This document shows positions 23,206-35,027 of a DNA stretch of 64,000 nucleotides, piece after piece. Origin of the DNA: Limnoperna fortunei. Lineage: Eukaryota; Mollusca; Bivalvia; Mytilida; Modiolidae. Under the pieces are notes generated by a model. It made no database searches. It saw only the letters and a list, made by a program, of their open reading frames with translations, and was not told where the DNA came from. The first letter of the stretch is position 1; every line of letters begins with the position of its first letter. The stretch covers positions 95,832,805 through 95,896,804 of the forward strand of contig OX104111.1 of assembly GCA_944474755.1 (NCBI GenBank). The letters are read 5' to 3'. The position numbers were made by a program, and so were the translations under genes.

Positions 23206-24991
23206 GAGTTTTGAGCAGCCTCTTTGGTGTAATATCAGCATACTAAGCATATAGGGACGGCTGATTGTAATTTCTGTGCAGCCTCATTGGTGTAATATCA
23301 GCATGTTAAGCATATAGGGACGGCTGATTGCAATTTCTGTGCAGCCTCATTTGTGTAATATCAGCATGTTAAGCATATAGGGACGGCTGATTGTAATTTC
23401 TGTGTAGCCTCCTTGGTGTGATATCAGCATGCTTAGCATAGGGACGGCTGATTGTAAGTTCTGAGTAGCCTTCTTGGTGTAATGTCAGCATGCTAAGCAT
23501 AGGTACGGCTGATTTTAAGTTCTGAGCAGCCTCCATGGTGCAACGTCAGTATGCTAAGGATAGGGGCGGCTGATTTTAAGTTCTGAGCAGCCTCCTTGCT
23601 GTAATGTCAGCATGCTAAGCATAGGGACGGCTGATTTTAAGTTCTGAGCAGCCTCCTTAGTGTAATGTCAGCATGCTTAGCAAAGGGACAGCTGATTATA
23701 AGTTCTAAGCAGCCTTCTTAGTGTAATGTCAGGATGCTAAGCATAGGGACGGCTGATTGTCAGTTCTGAGCAGTCTCCTTAGTGTAATTTCAGCATGCTA
23801 AGCATAGGGACTGCTGATGTTAGTTCTGAGCAGCCTGCTTAGTGTAAAGTCAGCATGCTTAGCATAGGGACAGCTGATTCTAAGTTCTGAGCACCCTCCA
23901 TGATGCAATGTCAGCATGCTTAGCATATAGGGACGGCTGATTGCAATTTCTGTGCAGCCTCATTTGTGTAATATCAGCATGTTAAGCATATAGGGACGGC
24001 TGATTGTAATTTCTGTGTAGCCTCCTTGGTGTGATATCAGCATGCTTAGCATAGGGACGGCTGATTGTAAGTTCTGAGTAGCCTTCTTGGTGTAATGTCA
24101 GCATTCTAAGCATAGCTACGGCTGATTTTAAGTTCCGAGCAGCCTCCGTGATGTAATGGCAGCATGCTAAGCACATAGGGGCGGCTGATTGTAAGTTCTG
24201 ATCCGCCTCCTTGGTGTAATGTCAGCATGCTAAGCATAGGGACTGCTGATTCTAAGTTCTGAGTAGCCTCCTTGGTGTAATGTCAGCATGCTGGGCATAG
24301 GGACAGCTGATGATAAGTTCTAAGTAGCCTCCTTAGTGTAATATCAGCATGCTAATCATAAGGACGGCTCATTGTAAGTTCTGAGCAACCTCCTTGGTGT
24401 AATGTCAGCATGCTAAGCATAGGGATGGCTGATTTTAAGTTCTGAGCAGCCTCCGTGGTGCAATGTCAGTATGCTAAGGATAGGGGCGGCTGATTTTAAG
24501 TTCTGAGCACCCTCCTTGCTGTTATGTCAGCATGCTAAGCATAGGGACGGCTGATTTTAAGTTCTGAGCAGCCTCCTTGGTGTAATGTCAACATGCAAAG
24601 CATATGGACGACTGATTGTAAGTTCTGAGCAGCCTTCTTAGTGTAATGTCAGCATGCTAAGCATAGGGACGGCTGATTGTCAGTTCTGAGCAGCCTACTT
24701 AGTGTAATTTCAGCATGCTAAACATAGGGACTGCTGATTCTAAGTTCTGAGCAGCCTTCGTGGTGTAATGTCAGTCTGCTAAGCATAGGAACGGCTGATT
24801 GTAAGTTCTTAGCAGCCTTCTTGGTGTAATGTCAGCATGCTTAGCATAGGGACAGCTGATTCTAAGTTCTGAGCAGCCTCCATGGTGCAATGTCAGCATG
24901 CTAAGCATAGGGGCGACTGATTGTATAAGTTCTGAGCCGCCTTCTTGGTGTAATGTCAGCAAGCTAAGCATACGGACGACTGATTGTAAGT
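23206..24991 (+). repeat. 61-bp satellite array, about 29 copies
   Basis: Head-to-tail units of about 61 bp containing GCAGCCTCCTTGGTGTAATG, TCAGCATGCTAAGCATAGGG and ACGGCTGATTGTAAGTTCTG. The set of variants at 23320-23480 recurs at 23933-24105, an offset of 613 bp (ten units), so a multi-unit block was duplicated. Minus-strand open frames in the array are by-products of the unit sequence. Confidence 0.95.
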
Positions 24992-27520
24992 TTAATTTCT
25001 AGTCTGGTAAGATAAAAATTGTCTCTTTCGCTTAGTATTCAAACATGCAGGAAGAAGTAAGGGACTTGTATTGACTCTGGTTAAAAATAATATGCAAGAG
25101 TAAAGTGCTTAGAATGAGAACATAAATTAGCCGAATCTGTTCGTCCAATACAAAACATACACGAAGCGTAGTTATCTCATTTAGTCTATTTATTACTGAC
25201 TTCGATCAAACTAAAAATGATACGAGATAAAATAGCATATGATACTTTTTAAATGACCAAGCTGATCGCGCCATTTGATACAGAAATTGTGAAAATTGCA
25301 AATAAAAAGGTAAAAACCCATTAATGAATATGTTACACAGGAACTGCGTCCACGTGTTACAAAATAGCACAGATCAATATTAACAATGTTTGCAGGAAAT
25401 TGAAACATAGAACAAAGAACAAAAAAGGAAGACGTCAAATTACAAGGAAACTTAATTAAAAGAAATGAAGAGCCGACCATTTAATGAGAAGAAGTGGTAC
25501 AATATATCGCCATTATGTATATTCCCTCTATATCATGATTGCTATAAGAATTGATCGATTTTCCCACACACAGGAAACACCTGCAGAATTGCTTGGAATA
25601 ATGGCCTGGGAATTCTAGAACAAAATAATGATTTTACATACATCTTATTTCTATCTGACGTGATTTTATTTATAAAAACGAAAGCTTATCCGGTCGTTTA
25701 AAGACAAGTAGTAGCCATATTTGGTAATAGCTTGTACCCTGGAAAGCTCTGAAATGATGTGTTTAAAAAAGAAGCAACAATAGTATTCATGACAGATCTG
25801 TTCTGTATAAAACCTTTTTAGAAAGCTTGCTAATTTTTTCACTCCAATAACTATAACCTCTAAAACTAATGTATTTTATCTGTATTCATAAGAGTGTTTC
25901 TTTGAATGGGTCAAACAACTTTCAACAATCTGTCAGCTGTATCTTGGCGGCCATGTTATTGATTTGCTTAATGTCAAACCTGTCAAAAATATTTTTATGC
26001 AAAAATGTTATTCGGTGTGTATTCATATATATAACACAAATACACATCGATTGTCGAGTTTAACGATTTCTTGGTTTAACTTCTTTTACAAATTCTGTTC
26101 AGTTTCTACGATTAATGACTGGATTTCCTTTAAATCAATCTCAGCAGACGTGGAAATCCAATCGTCCTCCATTATACCAATTCTAGAAGGTTGAAGACAC
26201 CATGAAGCATTACAAAGAGCATTTAATCAGAATTTCTGTGACAACATCAGTGTCGGAATCTCTCCAAGCAGCATGTTACTATCGATTTTTCATGATTGAT
26301 GAAAATGAAATTGTTCTCAGAAGCCGTAATAAATGTCCTTATGTGGCAAGACGTTAATTTGGATTTCTTAGAGTGGAAACATCGAAGAGATGGTTCTGTG
26401 GTTATATTTGTGAGATGTAATCATCCTTGTTCCATCAATTTATTCTTCCAATATTGACAATTTAGATTTGTACTGGATAGGAATTCGCCATTACTGGTTG
26501 AATTTCCTGTTTTTAGTTTAAATCGGTTGCATTCCGCAAGTTCCCTAAATCTCTAAAAGAAACTGCTGTTCAATACAAATGCCATCAGTTGCACATCCGC
26601 GAGTGCACTCGAAACGAAAATAAAGATTATGAAGTTTTCAATCTTGAATTATATCTGATAGTATGTTGTAAGATTCGGAAATGAGTGTCAGAAATCGAGC
26701 TTACCCCTTCGAGGCACCAGACTTAACCCTATGGTGTCTGCCTTTTGTTGACTATTATTTTTGGTCAATACTTTGTGATTTTTTATATAGAGTAATGTAA
26801 TAAACGTCGGTGTAGTTCAATGATCCTTATTCACAGCTTAATTGTAAATATTATAATTAAAATTTATCTTTTGCCTAGTTCAAAATTAAAGTTGTCCCAT
26901 ATTATATGTCTCGTGCACGTTGTGTAGATTTGTATGAATAAGAATCTATTCATAATAATAATAAACCAGTACTTTAAAGAATGACATCTATTAAAAACGA
27001 TATATCAGTCTAGATCACAGTACATTGCACTGACTTCGTGAAAAGTTTAACGATTTGTGCCATACAATGGGGTCGAATATGAAAATATCGTAAAATTTTC
27101 GAACTGAGACTCATGTGTTCTATACTCCTATCTTAATTGCAAAGATTTTGCCTGTTTACCCGTCTGAGTACCATGACTTCCTCCTTAACTTAAACCTAAC
27201 GCAATGACATTGCTGAAAATGATTAAAAAAACATGAAACAAACAACAAACGTCAATCAAGTCCTATAAACAAGGTATACATGCATTCCAAGATCTTGACA
27301 AGTTTTATCCTAAACGGTAAAAGCATCCTACATATAGCCGAAGTAGACAAATAAAAATACCATATTGATTGTATATAGTAATTGTTTCATTCAGTATTTA
27401 CCGCTGATTATTATCACTATATACAAGACTATTATGAATGGTTCAACCAAGAACTGTGTTCTGTTTGCTGGGTCAAAATTATCAGTAGAAAACTATACCA
27501 ATGAACACCGACAAAACCAC
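24992..27520. other. Gene-free stretch
   Basis: I see no coding signal, repeat array or recognisable mobile element. Confidence 0.5.
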
Positions 27521-27529
27521 GAAATATGT

Positions 27530-27612
27530 CATCCTCACAAGTCAGGGTTTCTGTGCCCACATGTGTCCACGAAACTTTCGTGGACACATGTGGACCCTGA
27601 CTTGTGAGGATG
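27530..27612. mobile_element. CATCCTCAC-family MITE, 83-bp palindrome
   Basis: Near-perfect inverted repeat from CATCCTCACAAGTCAGGG to its complement, meeting at CACGAAACTTTCGTG. The flanks are GAAATATGT (27521-27529) and GAAATATGC (27613-27621), a 9-bp target duplication with one mismatch. Confidence 0.85.
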
Positions 27613-27621
27613 GAAATATGC

Positions 27622-28864
27622 ATAAGGCCCAGTTTTTTGCTGGTTGGTGAAGGGCGGTAAATGAAATTCGGACGACACGGAAAATAATGTTGTAATAAAA
27701 TTAACATTAATTGAGGCATGATCCACAATGTTTTCAGAGAATAAGCGCAGTTTCAAAATCTGCAAGCATTTATTAAATTTTTATTAAATCTATTCATTTT
27801 TTTCAGTGTACACTAAAAGAATGAAGAGAAAGAAGAGAAAACATGTCAACACTGATATTAAAATAGAGAAGACACTTAATCTAACTAATAATAATTTATA
27901 TATAAAAATGAAAACAGTAATTGTAAGTTCTACAGAATCGTATGCAAGTGGGTGTTCCACTTTTAAAAAATTGGGTCTTTAGATAGGAATAAAGTGGACT
28001 CGTTACCATCATAAGAAGAGTTTTGTACTTGCTTCATTGTTTATTGTATTTTTACATGCTATCAATCCTTTGTGCTACAAAATGCATGGAATAACTAATT
28101 AGTTAAAAGAAATGGTGTCAGTTACTACACTTTATATCGGATGCCATGGCTATTTATTCTGTTGCCTGAAAGAAAATGGAAAAGGGATAAGACTTCGAAT
28201 TTGAAAAAAGTATCTCCTCCCAAATCTTTACAGAAAAACCCGGTTTCGCGCAGGCGACTATGTTATTAAATACAATATTTCCCTATTTTCTGAACCATTT
28301 ATCTCTGTTACATCTTCATGTACTGACAGTATGATAAAACTGTTGTGTTGTCACCTGCATAGTGTGTTAATAGTCTTTGATCCATGAAAAACAATTAACT
28401 CATCGTATGACAAACTAATCACAATCTATAATGAAACAATTGTATAAATATTATTATTTGACAATTAAACATCACCTGTACGCTGGGAGACTGTCATTAT
28501 TGATCATGAAACTAGTGCTTCAAAGCGTTTATATTAATCTATGAATTATCGAGATGGTAATAGCGTGAAATGCATACTTAATGACATGTTATCGAAATTA
28601 TTGATCCAATAACAGCATCATGATAGTCACGGACATTGAACTTATGCTGGCCGCCTAGCGCGACTTGTATGTATACAATTTTGCAAGGATTTAGCGAAGC
28701 GAATGCAAATAATCCATCAGCATGTTTGAAATAAATGTCATGTGTATATGAACTATTTCATTAAAAATATTCGGTGTATTCTTGGCAGTAACGACCATGT
28801 AAAATTGAGACGGACCAAATGATCAAACTAACCCCCTTTACTTGTATGAAACAGTGATGATTGC
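27622..28864. other. Gene-free stretch
   Basis: Nothing recognised apart from A+T-rich sequence. Confidence 0.5.
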
Positions 28865-29195
28865 TACTGCAAGCTACCCAGTGCGTCCCTGGGTGGTGGA
28901 TGCATGCCTTCTTGTTGGGGTTTTCAAGTAAATAAACGGGACGCCTGGTCGCGTAGAATAGTAAGTTTATTGTGTGAAGAGTGTCCTTGCACGTTAAAGA
29001 CCCCTTCTATAGATGTCAACAAAAGTAGGGTCATTGTAGACGCCACGGAAAGCTAAATTATCAGTCCCAACCAAAATGTCCGCCCTTTTCAGGTGGCAGT
29101 TAAAATTTCTTGGCTGTTTGTCTACCCACTTACTACAACGGATTTATATTGCTGAAATACTGCTCGTTGGGTGTTGATCAGCAATCAATCAATCA
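28865..29195 (+). repeat. Dispersed retroposon-like repeat with ATCA tail
   Basis: A segment richer in G+C than its surroundings, with GCACGTTAAAGACCCCTTC and, near its end, GCTGAAATACTGCTCG followed by AATCAATCAATCAA. The end is shared with 10110-10165 on the other strand. It looks like a SINE or LINE 3' part. The left edge is approximate. Confidence 0.5.
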
Positions 29196-30909
29196 AAGAA
29201 ATGCTGTACAGTAATACACACACTACAAAATACCGTACAACTGAACTGTAACAAGCCTTCTGCATCTTTTGGATGAGACATTGTTTGAAATGTTTTTCTT
29301 TTAAATTTTGATACAATATGAGCTAATTTTTATAAAATGAAAAACATTTAAGGAAATTTGGTGTGAAGTATTTAAATTTCATTCTCCAAATTGACGCATA
29401 ATTCCAAAACTAATTAGGAGATAATATTACTCTAAGAATTATAGATGAATAGTAATTTTGTTAAACTGCAGGTGTAAGGTGTTATCCCTATATTTCATGG
29501 TCGATTGAGCTGTCAAATTCATCAAGTCCATTCTTGGCTGAACAAGGTTCATACCCAGGTTTTGTTGAATGATAGTAATGAATATGATAAAACTCTTGAG
29601 AAATTTTCAAGTGTTTGCTTAAAGGTGATTGGACGTTAATTACACAAATGTACAGGTGTTTCGGATTTAAATCGATTATTTTTAAATGTTTAAATTGTTT
29701 TACCAATTGCAGAATATTTTTCTATAGAATTTTATAATACTTTCTCTCATGCGTAGTGCCAAAAAGTGTCATATATCAATATTTGTTTTGTAAAGTTGGA
29801 TATTTTAGGTGAGAAATATTTTATTGAGTAAATTGATGCTGAAAACACTACCGTCGTGCCATCATAAAAACAAAAAGAAAAACAACATTTAATTTAAAAA
29901 GACAATTAAAACTGCAATGAAAAATATTCTCAAGTCAATAAGGAAAATTAGTCAGGTTTGTTTGTCGTATGATGAGAAAAGATGCTAAATCACATCAAAA
30001 CTAGACACAAATCCCTTGACTCATTAATACACTTAAAATCAAACATATTTCAATCCGAAATCCAATGACTGTATATAATCCTTTCAAGTTAAGGCTTCAG
30101 ATTCCCTGTATGCTCTTTCGGGATTTGGGATGATGAACCATTAATTTGCTGTGTGGGTGCTGTATACTAGTGTGTAAGCTGCAATCATGCAAGGCCGAAG
30201 GGGTGCAAGTGCGCCCCCATTTTGGTAGTAAAAAACCCCTGACTTAAGAAAAAAGGGATTCGATTTATGACAATGTTATAACTAGAATACAAGTTATAAC
30301 ACAAATCTGGACATGCTAAGTACCTTAAGTGATCCCCAGACCCCTCGTGGTAAGGTAGAGCACCCCTCATCTGATATCCTTGCAATGCCAATTTATTTGG
30401 TTATGTAATCATATAAGATGCTGAAGTAAGCGAGTAACAAAATAAAACTAGGTAAACAAATAAGCTTTCTGCTTTGAATTTTGATATGAACACCGCAGAA
30501 CCATGATATCAGAGCTTTTCTGCATGTCACACAACTCATCGCCCGTAAAATGCAATAACAAACTGTTGTCCGTAGTGTTTAAAGATCGATTTCCTTTATT
30601 TAACTGATTTCGTCTAACCCAAATATATGCAGCAACGTGTAGATTAACACAATTCCGCATTTAATCTATATGATATACTTCGTGAGTAATTTATTCTATA
30701 ATTTAAATTTTGATATCGGAGTGATCGAAAAAGAGTTATGCTTGCTACATAAAGAGTAAGCTTGGTTAATTGACGTTTCACTGATCGTGGACTGCTCTTC
30801 CAAATGCCCTTGCAAGATATTTAAGCAAGTGAAGAAGTGAAGGAATAAAAGACTATATAAATGGAGATCTATAGGAAATCGCGATGGGAAAGTTGTTGTC
30901 GGTAGTTTT
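29196..30909. other. Gene-free stretch
   Basis: No coding signal or element recognised; short open frames only. Confidence 0.5.
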
Positions 30910-30912
30910 ATT

Positions 30913-31052
30913 CGCTTTTGGGAAAGCCCGTGTGATCTTCCGCTAGCGATTTAATTTTGTTAAGTCCTTCCGATCGTTCCGCTGCGCTTCGCTAGCTAAA
31001 AGACATAAAATTTATATCACTCGTTGAAGATCACCGGTCTTTCCTCAAAACG
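30913..31052. repeat. Imperfect palindrome (about 140 bp)
   Basis: GGGAAAGCCCGTGTGATCTTC at the left pairs imperfectly with GAAGATCACCGGTCTTTCC at the right, and the outer CGCTTTTG pairs with CAAAACG. The centre holds CGCTAGCGAT and CTTCGCTAGC. Probably a decayed foldback element of the same general type as those at 33090 and 53617. Confidence 0.5.
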
Positions 31053-31055
31053 TTT

Positions 31056-32477
31056 GTATGAACCTATTAGTGTCGAACTTATCTGTAAATAAGTCTTCAT
31101 AAAAAATATCTGAGCAATCAATGCAATTACATAAAATAAATGTCTACTAATGTATTTTTGTATCATTTTTTTTATTCTTATATTATTATACTTCTTTAAT
31201 TTTCAAGAATTAGACTGATAATTGTTCAGTATTCTACAAACTTGTATTGCTCCCTAAAATTGTTGAAAGAAGCAAATTTCCTACCATATGGCTTGGCCTA
31301 CATGATCTTCTTATACAAAATTGATTATTGCCGTCAATTCACTGACCACTTATGCACCTGTGCAATTTCCAATTCAATTTCTACCTTTTGTTAATTAGTA
31401 GATTGCAGGTGACAAAGGTATATGTCAATACACAAGTTACATAAATGTTTGATTAGTGATATTGATTCTTTTGTCATTGTCAGAACCGAACTTCTGGTGA
31501 CCAAATGTTCTTGTTTGTTTGCCTATTCCCTCATGGTTGTTCTACTAATACCAGGCATGACAACACTTCATTAATTTTCACATCAGCGCGGGATAAAATA
31601 CAGATGTTGCTTGCGATCTTTTGTTTTTACAATCACATAGACCATCTGTGAGGATTGCAACTAAAGCCGTACAAAAATACAATTTTGTCATGATTAGAAT
31701 TAATGCTGAAAAGTTCTCTCGGCTTTAATATGGAAATTAAAGAAAAAAAGCTATGTTGAATTATAGTTTGCACAAATATGACCATGTAAAACTCACTCTG
31801 GAATCCTGGTTTGCTGCACGTAGGCTTATTTCTCACAGTATACAAACAATTGCAAAAGTTTGAAACTCTCATTGGGTTTTTAAATTTACTTAGATAACCC
31901 TTGTTTTATATATATATTTACAGAACAGGCTGCAAAAGTTTCGTGTGAATAATGTGAGAAAATCATCAATATGCATTGATATTCGCCGGAAGATCTTAAA
32001 AACACCACAAATTTCGATCTATTGGCTTCCTGTGCACCTGTGTTATAATGGAGAAACTCTATAAAAAAAAATAATTTTAATGAACAAATATGGATGCATT
32101 CCCAATCGATGCTGTATACACGTGTCAACAGCACGTGCTAGATATTTGCGGCACATGCACTCCGGCCAGAGAACACCTGCGATTGTATTTTGAGACAATA
32201 GAGGAAATTAAGAAAAATCGTTGTCATATGCGACATTATCGGAAATCATCTGACGTTGTTATAGGACATTGTTCTTTCGACGTTTAATCTTGTAAAATCG
32301 CATGCCAAGATTGAAGTTATCCCGTATTCCCTTTCGCAAAATAACCGATTGTTTTTAAATACTGTATGGTCATAGAAATATGCTGGTGTTCACCTGATCT
32401 TTGTTGTTTCCGTTGTAACACAAGCGTAGCAACTTAAATTAAACTTCGATTATTTTTTAAATTACACAAATTGTATA
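31056..32477. other. Gene-free stretch
   Basis: No supported gene. An open frame at 32090-32287 (65 residues, five Cys, five His) has no recognisable family, splice context or neighbour support. Confidence 0.45.
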
Positions 32478-32655
32478 TGTTTTGTTTTGAATGGGGTTAA
32501 CACTACTTTCAGCTATTGTAAGTTATGTATTATTGCGGGGGAAAAAACCCCGACCTTTAGTAGAAAATTTCAATTACGATTGGAGTCGATAGCACCCCGT
32601 CGCTGACAGTCATAGTAGATTACTACCTTAACCACTCGACTAACAAGCCATTAAA
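32478..32655 (-). repeat. SINE copy, diverged
   Basis: Keeps the GTTAACACTACTTTCAGC body start, GATTGGAGTCGA and a decayed tRNA-like head ending in ACCACTCGACTAACAAGCC (reverse of the A box). Same orientation as the copy at 5623-5893. Confidence 0.65.
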
Positions 32656-33089
32656 TTGTACAATTTATTACTGTTAGCAATATGATTGAGACTACATCGG
32701 GATAAAAGACTTCATTTAGGTTAATCACGGAAACGTTGATTCCAGTTTGACAACACTTGCAATAAAAGCTGCCAAGAAGGTAAGACGATGTTCTACATTG
32801 CTTCCCTTTTTCTTTGTTAAAATGATTTATTACATATTTGTTAAATTTAATAATTCTCTAATTTTGACGTAATATTTCAACCGCTTGACCGGTGTGGAAA
32901 AAATATTTCTCGTCACTAGTGAATTTTTGTTCTCAGCATTTGATTGGTTAAAAATAATAACGTCACAATAAGAACTCATGACGTCATAAACAAAACACCT
33001 TCAATTTACCGCTATTCACGTCATAAACGTACAATTGGGGTTGGGAGAATTTGTACTTCGTTTCGCAAATTTACTACTTTTTAAAATTA

Positions 33090-33268
33090 GAGAAACAGAA
33101 TCTTACATTAGTACTCTTGGATTATCGTATTTCTCCAATCTCGATGGTTAAATTATGGAAATTTAAGTCCTCGCTAAGGCTCGGACTTAAAATTCCATAA
33201 TTTAACTATCCTCTCGATTGGAGAAATCCGATAATCCACTCGTACCAATGTAAGATCCTGTATTTCTC
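33090..33268. mobile_element. 179-bp palindrome with CCTCGC/GCTCGG loop
   Basis: Arms of about 80 bp pair with few mismatches, for example GGTTAAATTATGGAA with TTCCATAATTTAACTA and CTCCAATC with GATTGGAG. The turn at 33169-33184 reads CCTCGCTAAGGCTCGG. Most likely a foldback-type MITE. Confidence 0.75.
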
Positions 33269-33409
33269 GTCTCTTTCCAAAACGAAAAATCGTATTATAA
33301 TTTATCCAGAGATTCATAACACTTTCTTTGTTCCAAGACATTTCCATATTGAAAAAAAAAGATTTATGGCTCAATTATATTTTATATTCGTAGCATTTAA
33401 AAAAAAACA

Positions 33410-34675
33410 TTGTACCAAAATCAAAGAGTTCTTCTGATGTACAGTGTTCTACCAAAATCAAAGAGTTCTACTGAGGTACAGTGTTCTACCAAAATCAAAG
33501 AGTTCTACTGAGGTACAGTGTTCTACCAAAATCCAAGAGTTCTACTGAAGTACAGTGTTCTACCAAAATCCAAGAGTTCTACTGAAGCACAGTGTTCTAC
33601 CAAAATCAAAGAGTTCTACTGAAGCACAGTGTTCTACCAAAATCCAAGAGTTCTACTGAAGTACAGTGTTCTACCAAAATCAAAGAGTTCTACTGAGGTA
33701 CAGTGTTCTACCAAAATCAAAGAGTTCTACTGATGTACAGTGTTCTACCAAAATCCAAGAGTTCTACTGAAGTACAGTGTTCTACCAAAATCAAAGAGTT
33801 CTACTGAGGTACAGTGTTCTACCAAAATCCAAGAGTTCTACTGAAGTACATATTCTACCAAAATCCAAGAGTTCTACTGAAGTACAGTGTTCTACCAAAA
33901 TCAAAGAGTTCTACTGAGGTACAGTGTTCTACCAAAATCAAAGAGTTCTACTGATGTACAGTGTTCTACCAAAATCCAAGAGTTCTACTGAAGTACATAT
34001 TCTACCAAAATCAAAGAGTTCTACTGAAGTACATATTCTACCAAAATCAAAGAGTTCTACTGAGGTACAGTGTTCTACCAAAATCCAAGATTTCTACTGA
34101 AGCACAGTGTTCTACCAAAATCCAAGAGTTCTACTGAAGTACAGTGTTCTACCAAAATCAAAAAGTTTTACTGAAGTACAGTGTTCTACCAAAATCAAAA
34201 AGTTTTACTGAAGTACAGTGTTCTACCAAAATCAAAGAGTTCTACTGAGGTACAGTGTTCTACCAAAATCAAAGAGTTATACTGATGTACAGTGTTCTAC
34301 CAAAATCAAAGAGTTATACTGATGTACAGTGTTCTACCAAAATCAAAGAGTTCTACTGAAGTACAGTGTTCTACCAAAATCAAAGAGTTCTACCGATGTA
34401 CAGTGTTATACCAAACTCCAAGAGTTCTACCGATGTACCGATGTACAGTGTTCTACCAAAATCCAAGAGTTCTACTGATGTACAGTGTTCTACCAAAATC
34501 AAAGAGTTCTACTGATGTACAGTGTTCTACCAAAATCAAAGAGTTCTACTGATGTACAGTGTTCTACCAAATGAAAAGTTTTTCTGAAGTACAGTGTTCT
34601 ACCAAAATCAAATAGTTCTACTGAAGTACAGTGTTCTACCAAAATCAAATAGTTCTACTGAAGTACAGTGTTCTA
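33410..34675 (+). repeat. 37-bp tandem array, about 34 copies
   Basis: Units of 37 bp contain TTCTACCAAAATCAAAGAGT and TCTACTGAAGTACAGTG, with alternating variants (GAAG, GAGG, GATG; CAAAG or CCAAG). The unit is not a multiple of three, so open frames through it are not meaningful. It lies about 350 bp beyond the fucosyltransferase stop codon. Confidence 0.95.
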
Positions 34676-34932
34676 TATACATCAGTTAAGTTTTCACACA
34701 ATAATAACCTCTTAAAAATTCATTAATGATATTTTCTATTGTTTACTATGCGATTTTTTCTTAATGGACACTACTATATAGCTGAAACATTGCTGAACAA
34801 TTAAACAATATTAAAATAAACAAACGAACAAAACACAATACTATGTTCGATAAAAACAAGTACATGTATTGATAGTTTTGAAGAACTAAATATGTCACAT
34901 ATTTAGTTTATATATATTTGGTGTGTGTGTGT

Positions 34933-34950
34933 GGGGGGGGGGGGGGGGGG
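34933..34950 (+). repeat. G18 homopolymer after GT repeat
   Basis: A (GT)n run passes into 18 consecutive G. A G21 run is at 38422-38442. Such runs are rare in A+T-rich DNA, can form quadruplexes and are prone to length error. Confidence 0.9.
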
Positions 34951-35027
34951 CTTTGAGTGCCACTTATGAGAAATTATTTGATATGGAAATACAAAGAAAG
35001 GTAACTCTAAGTTTAAACCACTTATAT

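Noticed and set aside
19314..24991. CRISPR-like repeat arrays
   Set aside because: Units are directly adjoining without unique spacers, and the genome is eukaryotic; these are satellites.
32090..32287. 65-residue frame with five Cys and five His
   Set aside because: No zinc-finger spacing pattern, no neighbours and no recognisable family.
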